Of a stretch of DNA of 64,000 nucleotides, positions 42,025 to 51,340 are shown one piece after another. The notes under the pieces are model-generated. The model searched no databases. It was not told where the DNA came from and saw nothing but the letters and a program-made list of their open reading frames with translations. The stretch is from Streptomyces sp. BA2. GTDB lineage: Bacteria > Actinomycetota > Actinomycetes > Streptomycetales > Streptomycetaceae. The stretch covers positions 1 to 64,000 of the forward strand of contig NZ_WSRO01000002.1 in the NCBI RefSeq assembly GCF_009769735.1. The letters are read 5' to 3'. How positions within the stretch are numbered: position 1 is the stretch's first letter; every line of letters begins with the position of its first letter. The translations under genes and the position numbers were made by a program.

Positions 42025-44913
42025 ATGGACGAGCAGAACGGCCACGGCCCGCAACTCACCGAGCTGCGCGCGAGACTGGCCGACGGGCTGGTCCGGGCCC
42101 GGCTGAACCAGACCGTGCTGGCCCGGCGGGCGGGGTTGGGGCGGACCACTGTCTCGGAGGCGCTCTCGCCCCAGAAGCCCGTGCCGTCCGCGGAGACGGT
42201 GGCGGCACTGGCCCGCGCGCTGCAGCTGCCTGTGGAAGAACTGCTGGCGTTGCAGCGCGCCGTGGTGCGGGAAGCGGGCACGGTCACCCCGGAGGGGCCG
42301 GGCCGCCCCATCGGCGAGTGGTCGCCGCACGATCTGGAGGTCCACCGGGCCGGACCCGGCCCGGCGGCCTCAGGCTCCGGCATGTCTGCAGAGCGGGCTT
42401 GGCCCGCCTATGTGCCCCGCGCGCATGACCGGGTGCTGGACCAAGCGGTCCGCGACACCATGGCCGGCCGCAGCCGGATCATGGTGCTGGTGGGCGCCTC
42501 CTCGACGGGCAAGACACGGGCGTGCTGGGAGGCCGCCCAGCCCCTTGCCGATCAGGGGTGGCGGTTGTGGCATCCCTTCGACCCGACCCGGGCGCAGGCC
42601 GCGTTGGATCAGCTGCACCGCGTCGGGCCCCGCACGGTGGTGTGGCTGAACGAGGCCCAGCACTACCTCGGCGACCGGGCAGTAGGTGAGCAGATCGCGG
42701 CGGCCGTGCACCATCTGCTGGTCAGCCGGCAGCGCGGGCCCGTGCTGGTGCTGGGCACGCTCTGGCCCGAGTACGCCAGCCAGTACACGGCTCTGCCCAC
42801 ACCGACCGAGCCGGATCTCCACAGCCGAGTACGAGAACTACTCGCTGGCCACCTCCTGGCAGTACCCGACGCTTTCGACGCCCAGGCCCTGACTGCGGCT
42901 AAGGCCCTTGCCGAGGGTGGAGATCCGCTGCTGGCCGACGCCCTCACCCGTGCAAAGATCGACGGCCGGATCACCCAGGACCTGGCCGGCGCTCCCGAAC
43001 TCCTCAACCGCTACCAGCACGCTAGCCCGGCCGCCAAGGCAGTGCTGCAGGCCGCGATGGACGCGCGCCGCCTCGGTGTCGGCTTGCACCTCCCGCAGGC
43101 CTTCCTCACCGATGCTGCCACCGACTACCTCAGCCAGAGCGACTACGACCAGCTCACCGACGATTGGGCGGAACAGGCCTACGCCGAACTCGACAAGCCT
43201 GTGCACGGCAAACAGGCTCCCTTACGACACACCACCCCCCGCCCCCTGCGACGTCCCCCCGCCCCTGCCTCTGCCGCCACAACGGGCGCAGAGGCGGTGA
43301 GGGGACCACAGTTCCGGCTCGCCGACTACCTCGAGCAACACGGTCGCACGAGCCGCCGTCACCTGTGCCCACCTGCATCTTTCTGGCATGCTGCTCTCAC
43401 CCATCTCGCTCACCCTGATGATCTGAACCGAGTCGCGGATGAAGCTGAGGAACGCCTGCGGCTGCAGTGGGCTCATCACTTGCGCCATCAAGCCGCCGCA
43501 CACGGAAGCCCCGTGGCCCTGGCCTTACTAGCGGTGTTGCGTGCGGAGGCCGGGGACCTGGACGGCGCCGAAGCCCTAGCCCGCCAGGCCGCCGACCTCG
43601 GCGACACCCACGCCTTGCATCAGTTGGCGATGATGCGGGAGAAGGCCGGGGACCCGGACGGCGCCGAAGCCCTGCTTCGCCAGGCCGCCGACCACGGCGA
43701 CACCGACGCCCTGCACCAACTGGCGGTGATACGGGAAGAAGCCGGAGACCCGGACGGCGCCGAAGCCCTGCTTCGCCAGGCCGCCGACCACGGCGACACC
43801 GACGCCCTGCACCAACTGGCGGTGATACGGGAGAAAGCCGGAGACCCGGACGGCGCCGAAGCCCTGCTTCGCCAGGCCGCCGACCACGGCGACACCGACG
43901 CCCTGCACCAACTGGCGGTGATACGGGAAGAAGCCGGAGACCCGGACGGCGCCGAAGCCCTGCTTCGCCAGGCCGCCGACCACGGCGACACCGACGCCCT
44001 GCACCAACTGGCGGTGATACGGGAGAAAGCCGGAGACCCGGACGATGCCGAAGCTTTAGTCCAGCAGGCCGCCGACCACGGCGACACCGACGCCCTGCAC
44101 CAACTGGCGGTGACGCGCGAACTCGCCGGGGACCGCAACGGCGCCGAAGCCCTACTTCGCCAAGCTGCCGACCACGGCGACACCGACGCCCTGCACCAAC
44201 TGGCTGAGATGCGGGAAGAAGCCGGGGACCGGGACGGTGCCGAAGCCTTAATCCAGCAGGCCGCCGACCACGGCGACACCATCGCTCTGCACCAACTGGC
44301 GGTGACGCGCGAACTCGCCGGGGACCGCAACGGCGCCGAAGCCCTGGCCCGGAAGACCGTCATCTACGGTGACGCCATCGCCCTGTGTCGGCTGTCGGTG
44401 ATGCGGGAGTCTGCCGGGGACCGGGCAAGCGCGGAAATCCTGGCCCGGCAGGCCGCCGACCACGGCGACACCGACGCCTTGCGTCAGTTGGCGGTGATGC
44501 GGGAAGAAGTCGGGGGCCGAGATAGTGCTGAAGCCCTGAGCCAGCAGGCAGCCGACCACGGCGACACTCTCGCCCTGAGCCAGCTGTCGGTGATGCGTGA
44601 GGAAGCCGGGGACCGGGCAAGCGCGGAAATCCTGGCCCGGCAGGCCGCCGACCACGGCGACACCGACGTCCTGCGTCGCCTGGCGGAGATGCGGGAAGCC
44701 GCCGGGGACCGGGCGAACGCGACAACCCTGGCCCGGCAAGCTGCCGACTACGGCGGAGCTTCTGTCGAATACGAACACGCGGCCTGGGCATCGATGCTCC
44801 GCGCGCGATGGCCGCACGGTATGGACCCGGATGGCACTCCGACGCCCCTTTGGCAACCGACGGTGGATATTCCGCACAGCCCACTCACACCATCAAACGG
44901 TTCATCACCGTAG
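42025..44913 (+). CDS. HTH / P-loop NTPase / tandem-repeat protein (STAND-like)
   Basis: A 962-residue regulator-like protein. An XRE helix-turn-helix (about 10-75: LNQTVLARRAGLGRTTVSEA) is followed by a P-loop NTPase (about 130-400) with Walker A VLVGASSTGKTRACWEA and a Walker-B-like TVVWLNEAQHYL. From about residue 500 to 920 it carries at least a dozen 32-residue helical repeats with consensus AGDPDGAEALLRQAADHGDT-DALHQLAVIRE, a Sel1/TPR-like solenoid. The layout matches signal-transducing STAND ATPases, in which the repeats sense a ligand and the NTPase controls oligomerisation; in Streptomyces such proteins are usually uncharacterised. Start ATG 42025 has GGGAGG upstream. Confidence 0.88.
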   Translation: MDEQNGHGPQLTELRARLADGLVRARLNQTVLARRAGLGRTTVSEALSPQKPVPSAETVAALARALQLPVEELLALQRAVVREAGTVTPEGPGRPIGEWSPHDLEVHRAGPGPAASGSGMSAERAWPAYVPRAHDRVLDQAVRDTMAGRSRIMVLVGASSTGKTRACWEAAQPLADQGWRLWHPFDPTRAQAALDQLHRVGPRTVVWLNEAQHYLGDRAVGEQIAAAVHHLLVSRQRGPVLVLGTLWPEYASQYTALPTPTEPDLHSRVRELLAGHLLAVPDAFDAQALTAAKALAEGGDPLLADALTRAKIDGRITQDLAGAPELLNRYQHASPAAKAVLQAAMDARRLGVGLHLPQAFLTDAATDYLSQSDYDQLTDDWAEQAYAELDKPVHGKQAPLRHTTPRPLRRPPAPASAATTGAEAVRGPQFRLADYLEQHGRTSRRHLCPPASFWHAALTHLAHPDDLNRVADEAEERLRLQWAHHLRHQAAAHGSPVALALLAVLRAEAGDLDGAEALARQAADLGDTHALHQLAMMREKAGDPDGAEALLRQAADHGDTDALHQLAVIREEAGDPDGAEALLRQAADHGDTDALHQLAVIREKAGDPDGAEALLRQAADHGDTDALHQLAVIREEAGDPDGAEALLRQAADHGDTDALHQLAVIREKAGDPDDAEALVQQAADHGDTDALHQLAVTRELAGDRNGAEALLRQAADHGDTDALHQLAEMREEAGDRDGAEALIQQAADHGDTIALHQLAVTRELAGDRNGAEALARKTVIYGDAIALCRLSVMRESAGDRASAEILARQAADHGDTDALRQLAVMREEVGGRDSAEALSQQAADHGDTLALSQLSVMREEAGDRASAEILARQAADHGDTDVLRRLAEMREAAGDRANATTLARQAADYGGASVEYEHAAWASMLRARWPHGMDPDGTPTPLWQPTVDIPHSPLTPSNGSSP
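43651..44034 (+). repeat. Four near-identical 96-bp coding repeats
   Basis: Units begin at 43651, 43747, 43843 and 43939 (each GACCCGGACGGCGCC), differing mainly by alternating GAAGAAGCC and GAGAAAGCC at the unit end, so the true period of recent duplication is 192 bp. Less similar 96-bp units extend on both sides to about 43550 and 44770. Confidence 0.85.
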
Positions 44914-45113
44914 GCATGCTGTGTCACTGCGTGGTTCGTTGGTCCGCCACACGGTCACGGCGCGCATGGAGCTTCGAGCAGCCCCGCAACGACCTCGATG
45001 TTCCGTACAGCGAACGCTCATAGCTCACATGTCCGCGTCTGGAACGCTCCCTGGCGCCGCGTAGTTACTCAGCGGACAATCTGTGCAACATTCTGCTGTC
45101 CGAGGGGGTCGGA

Positions 45114-45770
45114 ATGGGTGTTCTGTGGCCGCTGGAACCGGCAACGGGAGCCAAGCACCGGTTGTACAAGCACTACTTCGACGCCTGGTGGCCGATCCTT
45201 CTCCAGCCCAGTCCCCGCTCCGGCGGCAGCTGGCCGAAGGTCACGTTCCTGGACGCGTTCGCGGGCCCAGGCCGCTACGAGGCGGGCGAAGAAGGATCCC
45301 CCGGTCTTCAACCTGCGGGGGCTCCTGCACCATAACCACCTGGACCGAATGGGCCTATCCCGGGACCGGGCGCAGCTGATCTTCATCGAGAAGGACCGCG
45401 CCACCTACGAGCACCTGGTCAAAGAGCTGTATGAGAACTTCGGCCCGCTGGATCAGCTGCCCGTGCGGGTGGAAGTGCGCTGCGGTGAGGCAGGCCGGGA
45501 CAGCGAACGGCTGCTGACTGAACTGCAAGCCTGGGGACACCCGATCCTGGGGGTCTTCGACAGCTGGGGCAACGTCAACACTCCCCTATCCGTGATGGCC
45601 CGTATCGCGGCAAACCCGGCCAGCGAGGTCATCGTTACCTTTGGGCCGAACTGGTTCAGCGGACGCAAGGAACTCAACGAAGACATCGTCGACGGCGTAT
45701 TCGGCGGTCGGGAGCACTGGACGCATGTAGCCGCAGCCCGTGACAGCGAAGAAATGACTCCTCTGCCTCG
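45114..45770 (+). pseudogene. TcmP-like (three-Cys-motif partner) protein, frameshifted and truncated
   Basis: From ATG 45114 (CGAGGGGG upstream) the frame reads YKHYFDAWWPILLQPSP and VTFLDAFAGPGRYEAGEEGS, then breaks in a run of five C near 45300. One base removed, it continues PVFNLRGLLHHNHLDRMGLS, LIFIEKDRATYEHLVKEL, ILGVFDSWGNVNTPLSVMAR and VTFGPNWFSGRKELNEDIVD to about 45770. This is the N-terminal two thirds of TcmP-type proteins, a methyltransferase-like family (D-A-F-A-G-P-G loop) often encoded with phage-related Gp37/68 proteins. The C-terminal third is absent, so the gene is dead even if the frameshift is an error. Confidence 0.65.
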
Positions 45771-45919
45771 CCCGACGCAGAACCGACGTCCTCTTCGCGA
45801 TGCTCCGCGACGGGACCTTCTACCAACCCCAACCCGCCCCAACCCCTTGACCAAAGTCATAGGGGCATCCTCCTCCCGCCTCGTCCCGCCACTTGTGCTA
45901 CCGGCACGAACGGAGAGAA

Positions 45920-46203
45920 ATGTCGAGCTCCCGCCGACTCGCCCTGGCCGCCGCACTCGCAGCCGCCTTGTGCAGTGCCCCCACTGCAGCACCCGCAGCC
46001 TCCCTCACTGCTGGCCAACCATCCCTGAAGACCCATGCCTTCACCAACAAGACGACGGCGACACCTTCGTGCCAATTGACGTGAAGGTTTCACAGCCCAC
46101 CGACGAGCGAATGTGGCGCCTTGGTCCCATGAACTCGTCCTGGTGGGGCGGACCGGCCAGAGACTGCATTTCCGGCAACAACATCGGAGGCGAATATTGC
46201 TGA
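45920..46203 (+). pseudogene. Small secreted protein, probably frameshifted
   Basis: ATG 45920 (GGAGAGAA upstream) starts a signal peptide MSSSRRLALAAALAAALCSA ending APAAS. The frame stops at 46084, while another frame from about 46035 continues with sensible sequence (GDTFVPIDVKVSQPTDERMW, then SWWGGPARDCISGNN) to 46203. I read this as one exported protein of about 94 residues with one base change near 46035; a 54-residue product is the alternative. Confidence 0.4.
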
Positions 46204-46290
46204 GTTCGTTGGCGTTCGGCGATCCGGTTGAGATCGGCGCCGAGGAGCGCTAGAGCGTGTCCCTTTGATCGGCTGGTCAGTTGATCGGGT

Positions 46291-46701
46291 GTGTCTGTCC
46301 GATTAGTGATCACTGATGCGCTGTGGGCGCAGGTGCGACTCGGGGTGGCGGCCGGGCTCGGCATCGGGGCGGTCGCGGCGATCATCCGCGTGTCCGGGAG
46401 CGAGCTGCTGATCCCGACGATCGTGTTGCTGTTCGGGCAGGACATCAAGACCGCGGGAAGCCTCTCGCTGCTGGTATCGCTGCCGACGATGTTGATGGCC
46501 TTCGCCCGTTACAGCCAGGACGGCAGCTTTGTGGTACTGGGCACCAACCGCCGCTTCGCCCTGGTCATGGTCGCGGGCTCGATCGCCGGGGCGGTGCTGG
46601 GCGGGCTGCTGCTGCTAGGCGTGTTCGCGGACCTGGTGCTCATCCCCGTACTGGCTGTGGTCCTGCTCGATTCCGCTGCCAGACTGGCCCGTCACGACTG
46701 A
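46291..46701 (+). pseudogene. TauE/SafE (TSUP) permease, C-terminal half
   Basis: The frame encodes the second half of a sulfite-exporter TauE/SafE family permease: SGSELLIPTIVLLFGQDIKT, GSLSLLVSLPTMLMAFARYS and four membrane helices to 46701. The N-terminal half is missing; its place is taken by VRLVITDALWAQVR, which resembles the start of an IS5-family transposase, preceded at about 46252 by GAGCGTGTCCCTTTGATC, like an IS end. The product, if made, would be a half transporter. Confidence 0.68.
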
Positions 46702-46734
46702 TGGTTCCGCGGTGAACAGGGCGAATCGACCCTA

Positions 46735-47090
46735 AATCCTGGCCGCCAGGAGCAGCCCGGCGGCGCTGCCGGTCTCGGTGATGAGACCATCCCGCACGGC
46801 ATCCGCCGCGTTGCCGAGCTCCATCCGTGCACCGTCATGCCGATCTCTGTGTCGTCTCGATGAACGACCCCGGATCGCAGGTCGGTGGCGAGGAAGAGGT
46901 GAGTTCTCGCGGCGGTCGCGCCGGGGAGCGGGTCGATCACGCCCGAGGAGGCGCAGATCGCGGGCGAGGAGCCCGGTCTCCTCCTCCAGCTCGCGTATCG
47001 CCGCTTCGCACGGCTCCTGGCCTCCGACTCCCCCGCCGGGAAGGTGAGGGACGCGCTTCTCCTGTAGGCAGAAGTCGTCCACCAGTGTCG
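46735..47090 (-). pseudogene. Nudix hydrolase, frameshifted
   Basis: Reading right to left: VDDFCLQEKRVPHLPGGGV, then GQEPCEAAIRELEEETGLLA (Nudix box with one residue fewer than usual before R-E-L), a frame change to VIDPLPGATAARTHLFLATD, and a second change near 46830 back to GNAADAVRDGLITETGSAAG ending at 46735. The 5' end is cut by an IS5 transposase fragment. Two frame changes make it inactive. Confidence 0.6.
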
Positions 47091-47119
47091 CAGCCGCAAC
47101 GGCGGATGCGTCCGCAGCG

Positions 47120-47280
47120 CGAGGGGCAGGTCCCGAAACCGCTCGGGCAGCCGTCGTGAACCTCCAGATCACGCCCTCGAACTGCTGCCGCAGCCGCTCG
47201 GGGTACGGGCCGTACCTGCCGATCGGCAGGTACGGCCCGACGAACTCCCATTCATCGTCTGTCAGTTGCGCCCGCGTCAT
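47120..47280 (-). pseudogene. IS5-family transposase, N-terminal fragment
   Basis: ATG 47280 starts MTRAQLTDDEWEFVGPYLPI, then GRYGPYPERLRQQFEGVIWR, the DUF4096-like N-terminal domain of IS5 transposases. After about 50 codons it runs into the Nudix remnant. It contains the 34-bp palindrome at 47206-47239. Confidence 0.6.
47206..47239. repeat. 34-bp perfect palindrome
   Basis: GGGCCGTACCTGCCGA and its complement meet without a loop. It encodes the P-Y-L-P-I-G-R-Y-G stretch of the transposase fragment, which largely explains it. Confidence 0.6.
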
Positions 47281-47405
47281 GAACGACGATCTACCAGATC
47301 GCGTCACGCGAGACGGGCGAGTCCCACAGATTGATGTCCTGTGCCATCGAACTTTGAGTGAGTGTCATCGAAGTGTGGCGGTACTTGTGACTGACACCGC
47401 CCGTC

Positions 47406-48026
47406 TCAGGTCAGTACGCGATAAGTCACGTGTGTAACCGAGTTCGCTGCTCGCGACTCCACCTGCTCAAGATTCAGTGACGGCACTCCGTCGAACAGCC
47501 GTGTGCCGGCGCCGAGCGTGAACGGCACAATGTGTAGCCGCAGCTCGTCGATCAAGCCTGCGGCTAGGTACTGGTTGATGGTGGTCGCGCCCCCGTGGAT
47601 CGACACGTTGCGGTCCCCGGCCGCCTCGCGAGCCTGCCGCAGTGCGGATTCGATGCCGTCGGTGACAAAGTGGAACGTGGTGCCGCCGTCCATCGGTTGC
47701 GGGTCGCGCGGGTGGTGGGTGAGGACGAAGACCGGCGCGTGGTACGGCGGATTGTCGCCCCACCAGCCCTTCCACTGCCGATCCCACGCGCCGCGTACGG
47801 GGCCAAACATGTTGCGCCCCATGATGAAGGCGCCGGCTGCCGTCAGCCGGTCGAGTTCGACCTGCCGCCGCTCCGGGGTTTCGAACATCCATGCGTGCAG
47901 CCTGTCGCCCCAGCCATCACCGGCGTCGTCGCCGAACGGGCGCTGCTCGGCCTGGTTGAGCCCGGCCGAGTACCCGTCGACGGAGATCGAGAGGTCGCAG
48001 GTCACCCTGCCCAAACGTTTGGTCAC
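47406..48026 (-). CDS. Dihydrofolate-reductase-like (RibD C-terminal) protein
   Basis: A 206-residue protein of the RibD C-terminal/DHFR-like oxidoreductase family. It begins LGRVTCDLSISVDGYSAGLN and has FIMGRNMFGPVRGAW (nucleotide-binding), VFVLTHHPRDPQPMDGGTTF, VSIHGGATTINQYLAAGLID (the glycine-rich NADPH loop) and ELRLHIVPFTLGAGTRLFDG. Stand-alone members are common in actinobacteria; the substrate is not known. It looks intact and lies alone. Confidence 0.9.
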   Translation of the reverse strand: MTKRLGRVTCDLSISVDGYSAGLNQAEQRPFGDDAGDGWGDRLHAWMFETPERRQVELDRLTAAGAFIMGRNMFGPVRGAWDRQWKGWWGDNPPYHAPVFVLTHHPRDPQPMDGGTTFHFVTDGIESALRQAREAAGDRNVSIHGGATTINQYLAAGLIDELRLHIVPFTLGAGTRLFDGVPSLNLEQVESRAANSVTHVTYRVLT

Positions 48027-48349
48027 TGTGCCGTCCTCCTGGTGGCGACCTTCCGTCGCCTTCGCGGTGAGTCGCCTGATCCGTTCACTACTTGGGTAGA
48101 CCGTTCCGGGCCCGCGAACTCATCGCGCGGCCGTTTCGCTGTTCTCGGCGCCACTCAGCTGGCCCCGACCCTTGACGCTGTGCTCAAACTTCGACGACAC
48201 GGGAGCCTGACCCAAGGCCGGGTACTAGCGTATTTCCGCTGGCGGCAAGGGGTGTTGGCGTCGAGTCGGAACGCAGGCGACGAAGTGGCGTTGGTCAGGT
48301 AGTCCGCCAAGACTGCTGATCATCGAGGCGCTCCGTTGCCCGCACGTCA
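48027..48349. other. Intergenic region
   Basis: No gene is supported. It contains the upstream region of the reductase-like gene and the left flank of the IS4 remnant; I could not identify an IS4 terminal repeat. Confidence 0.35.
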
Positions 48350-49478
48350 TTGTCCCCTGCCGCCCGGCCTGACCACCGTCTCACGCGAGTTCACCGTGGC
48401 CTCAGCCGGTTCACTCCCGGGCATCTGGGCGAGTTGACCCAGGTCATACCATTCGACCTCGTTGATGTACTCCTGGACGAAACCCGCTGTGTTCAGCTCC
48501 GTTTGCGAGACCTTCCTTCTCGGGTCGGGGTCTACTTCCTGTTCGCGATGTGCCTGTTCCCCGAGGTCGGCTACCGGCTGGTCTGGGGCAAGCTGACCGC
48601 GGCCCTGACCGGCGCCGGGCTCGAGGTCGCGGCGCCGACCGCGAAGGCCCTGCGCGATCTGCGCCGCCGCGTCGGCACCGAACCGATGCGGCACTTGTTT
48701 CGAGGTCCTGGCCGGTCCGCTCGCCGTGCCAGCAACCACCGGAGTACGGTTCGGGCCGTTCCGGATGGTTTCCTTCGACGGCTGCGGTTCAATCAAGATC
48801 CCCGACAGTGAACGGAATGTCGAGTGGTTCGGGCCCGGCAGCCGCGGCGGGTATCCGATGCTGGAACTGATGCCCCTGGTAGAAACTGGCATCCGCTCCC
48901 TGATCGGTGCCGTGTTCGGCCCCACCAGCGACGGCGAGACCGCCTACGCGAGGCAACTGCGGCACCATCTGAGCCCGGAGATGCTGGTCTTGTGGGACAA
49001 GGGCTTCGACGCCAACGCCTTCCTCGCCGCCGTGACCGACACTGGCGCCAAGTTCCTGGGCCGGCTGCGCGCCAACCGCCGCACCCCGATCCTGACCTGC
49101 CTACGCGACGGCTCCTACCTCCCCGTCATCGGGACCGTCCCGGTGCGCGTCGTAGAAGCTCAGATCTCCGTGCCCTGCGGCGATTCCTCGTTCACCGGCT
49201 CCTACTGGCTGGCCACGACGCTGGCCAACGCCCTCCGCTCGGGCGACCCTGGCAGCGTCGAGCGGAAGATGTGGGCTGTGCTCGCCCTCTATCAAGCATT
49301 GCGGACGGTGATGATTGGAGGCCGCCGGTCCCGGCCCGGCACCGACCCGGACCGCTGCGGCTTCACCATCGCCGTCCAGACCGCCCGTGACCTCGTCGTC
49401 CAGGCCGCCGACATCATCACACCCGTCGGCACCACCGCCAACATCGTAGGCGCCAAAGGCAACCGCGTCCTCGGCGGG
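48350..49478 (+). pseudogene. IS4-family transposase, frameshifted with internal deletion
   Basis: The 5' part reads FTPGHLGELTQVIPFDLVDV, GVYFLFAMCLFPEVGYRLVW and VGTEPMRHLF. Near 48715 the frame changes and continues VRFGPFRMVSFDGCGSIKIP (first Asp), MLVLWDKGFDANAFLAAVTD (second Asp), then YWLATTLANALRSGDPGSVE. The segment with Y-H-E-R-W-E that carries the catalytic Glu is missing at that point (about 25 residues), and the rest follows directly (MWAVLALYQALRTVM, RPGTDPDRCGFTIAV). Frameshift plus loss of the third catalytic residue make it inactive. Its 3' end abuts the DinB gene. Confidence 0.8.
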
Positions 49479-49481
49479 ACG

Positions 49482-50009
49482 TCATCGTTGGCCGGTGGTG
49501 CTGGATCCGTCGAGTGCTTCCCGGATGATGTCGGCATGCCCGGCGTGCTGGGCCGTCTCCCGGATCAAGTGCAGCAGGATCCGGCGAGCGGGCCAGTAGA
49601 TGGTCTCCGGCGGGGACCATGGAGTCCTGGGCAGAGGGACGTTCCGCTCGAGGTCCGCAAAGGCAGCCACGGCCCCTTCGGTCGCCCGCGCCGCCGTCGC
49701 ATACTGCTCCAGCAGTGCGGCGATGGTCTCGTCCTCTGCCATCTGGTACTGCCCCATGTCGAGCATGCCCTCTGGCAGTTCGCCGTCCGCCTTGACCATG
49801 ATCTGTGTCCACACTCGCTCGCCGCCGGCGAGGTGCTTGACGATCCCACCCAGGGTCAGTTCGCTCACCGTCGTGCGCCGTGCGGCCTCAGCGTCCGTGA
49901 TCCCGCGGATCGTGATAAGCAGCAGCTCCCGCTGCTCCGCCAGTGCCTACAACAGTTCGCCTCGCTCACCTGGAAGAAGCGAGACTTGGTTCTCCAGTGA
50001 CGTTGTCAT
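49482..50009 (-). pseudogene. DinB-family protein with early amber codon
   Basis: From ATG 50009 the protein starts MTTSLENQVSLLPGERGELL and meets TAG at 49949-49947, then continues in the same frame ALAEQRELLLITIRGITDAE and TVSELTLGGIVKHLAGGERV, the usual start of actinobacterial mini-DinB (DUF664) proteins. The rest is a four-helix bundle with YWPARRILLHLIRETAQHAG containing the conserved H-x-x-R...H-x-G-H metal ligands. GTG 49868 could restart translation, giving a 128-residue protein lacking the first helix. These proteins are putative thiol-dependent metalloenzymes. Confidence 0.75.
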
Positions 50010-50168
50010 GGGCTGACCGTAGAAGGGATATAGGTCAGTTGGTGTCCTCGATCCAGCGCTCTGCGCGGCAGATACGGTGCAGCCACAGGGAGCCCAACTC
50101 TCTCTTCACACAATGCCGTTGGACTGCCTCGTCTGATGCGCGCAGCCCAGCCGCCGGGAATCGATCAG

Positions 50169-50996
50169 TCAGACGTTCAGGACGCCGTCGAGGATGGTGA
50201 CCGCGTGGCCGGTGAGGTGGACGCGGTCACCATGCACGGCGGTCCTCACCATCCCGGTGCGCGCGGATAGCTGCAGGCCGGTGAGCTCGTTTCGACCGAT
50301 CCGCTCCGACCAGTAGGGGGCCAGAGCGGTGTGGGCGCTACCCGTGACCGGATCCTCGAGGATGCCCTCGGCAGGTGAGAAGAAGCGGGAGACGAAATCG
50401 TAGTCCAGACCGGGACTGGGTGCCGGGGCTGTGATGATGACGCCGCGCAGGCCCTCACGGCGGGTCACGTCGGCCATCGCGTCGAGGTCGGGGGCCACGG
50501 CCCGGACGGCGGCCTCGTCGGGCAGCACAGTCAGCAGATCGCCGAGCGCACCGGTGCGGAAGACCGCCTCAGGCTTCACTCCCAGGGCTTCCAACAGGCC
50601 TGCCGGTACGGGACTTTCCGTGCAGGGCGCGGCCGGGAAGTCCAGGGTGATGCTGCCGTCCTCGTGCGCATGCGCGGTGAGGATGCCGCTGAACCGGCTG
50701 CGGAAACGCAACGCGCCGACAAGCCCACGCTCCCGCCGCAGCGTGTGTGCCGTGGCCAATGTGGCATGGCCGCACAGGTTGGTCTCCACCAGAGGGGCGA
50801 ACCAGCGGATCTCCCAGTCGGCGCCGTCGCCGTCCGGGAGCCGCCGCGCGAAGGCGGTCTCCGAGTAGTTCATCTCGGCGGCAACTCGCTGCATCCAGGC
50901 GTCCTCAGGCCAGTCTTCAGTGTCGAGCAGGCATACACCCGCGGGGTTGCCGGCAAAGGGGCGGTCGGTGAAGGCGTCTACAACGTGGATCTGCAT
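50169..50996 (-). CDS. PhzF-family isomerase-like protein
   Basis: A 275-residue protein of the PhzF/diaminopimelate-epimerase fold. MQIHVVDAFTDRPFAGNPAG is the hallmark N-terminus, EMNYSETAFARRL holds the catalytic Glu of the family, NLCGHATLATAHTL and EDPVTGSAHTALAPYWSERI are the two anion-binding loops. It probably isomerises a small metabolite; phenazine genes are absent, so no phenazine role is implied. The start at 50996 is the family start; a longer frame upstream is resolvase debris. Confidence 0.9.
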   Translation of the reverse strand: MQIHVVDAFTDRPFAGNPAGVCLLDTEDWPEDAWMQRVAAEMNYSETAFARRLPDGDGADWEIRWFAPLVETNLCGHATLATAHTLRRERGLVGALRFRSRFSGILTAHAHEDGSITLDFPAAPCTESPVPAGLLEALGVKPEAVFRTGALGDLLTVLPDEAAVRAVAPDLDAMADVTRREGLRGVIITAPAPSPGLDYDFVSRFFSPAEGILEDPVTGSAHTALAPYWSERIGRNELTGLQLSARTGMVRTAVHGDRVHLTGHAVTILDGVLNV

Positions 50997-51149
50997 TCCG
51001 CGACCGTATCGATGCCAATCACAGCTACGCGCAGGCCAATTTGAGGAAAGTGGACTCATTACCTGTCCGGAGTCACCATCCGCACACCGATCCGCGCCGC
51101 GAAGACCGAGGCCAGACCGATCAGTTGGGGCGCGGTACTGCCACGCTCG

Positions 51150-51270
51150 CCTGCGACCACCGACCCCTTGGAAGCCATCATCGGTGGTCGCCACGATCAG
51201 TTCACGCTGGAGCTCGGCGAGCAAGGCAGCATTCCAAACATCACGCGGTCCTCATGGTGGAGGGGATGAT
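51150..51270 (-). pseudogene. Serine recombinase (resolvase) fragment
   Basis: The minus strand keeps VMFGML and, after a frame change, LLAELQRELIVATTDDGFQ, the resolvase/invertase motif at the end of the catalytic domain (A-E-x-x-R-E-L-I). About 35 codons remain. Confidence 0.42.
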
Positions 51271-51340
51271 GCCGTACTCAATGCCGTGCAGGCCGGTGCC
51301 GCGCTCGCGCATCCCGCATGAGCGGTATGCACACCCACGG

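Noticed and set aside
43651..44034. CRISPR-like array
   Set aside because: The repeats are contiguous 96-bp coding units with no spacers.
43576..44363. Minus-strand repetitive frames opposite the TPR-like repeats
   Set aside because: Repetition is inherited from the 96-bp coding repeats of the plus-strand gene.
47206..47239. 34-bp palindrome as operator or recombination site
   Set aside because: It encodes a conserved part of an IS5 transposase fragment, so function as a regulatory site is unlikely.
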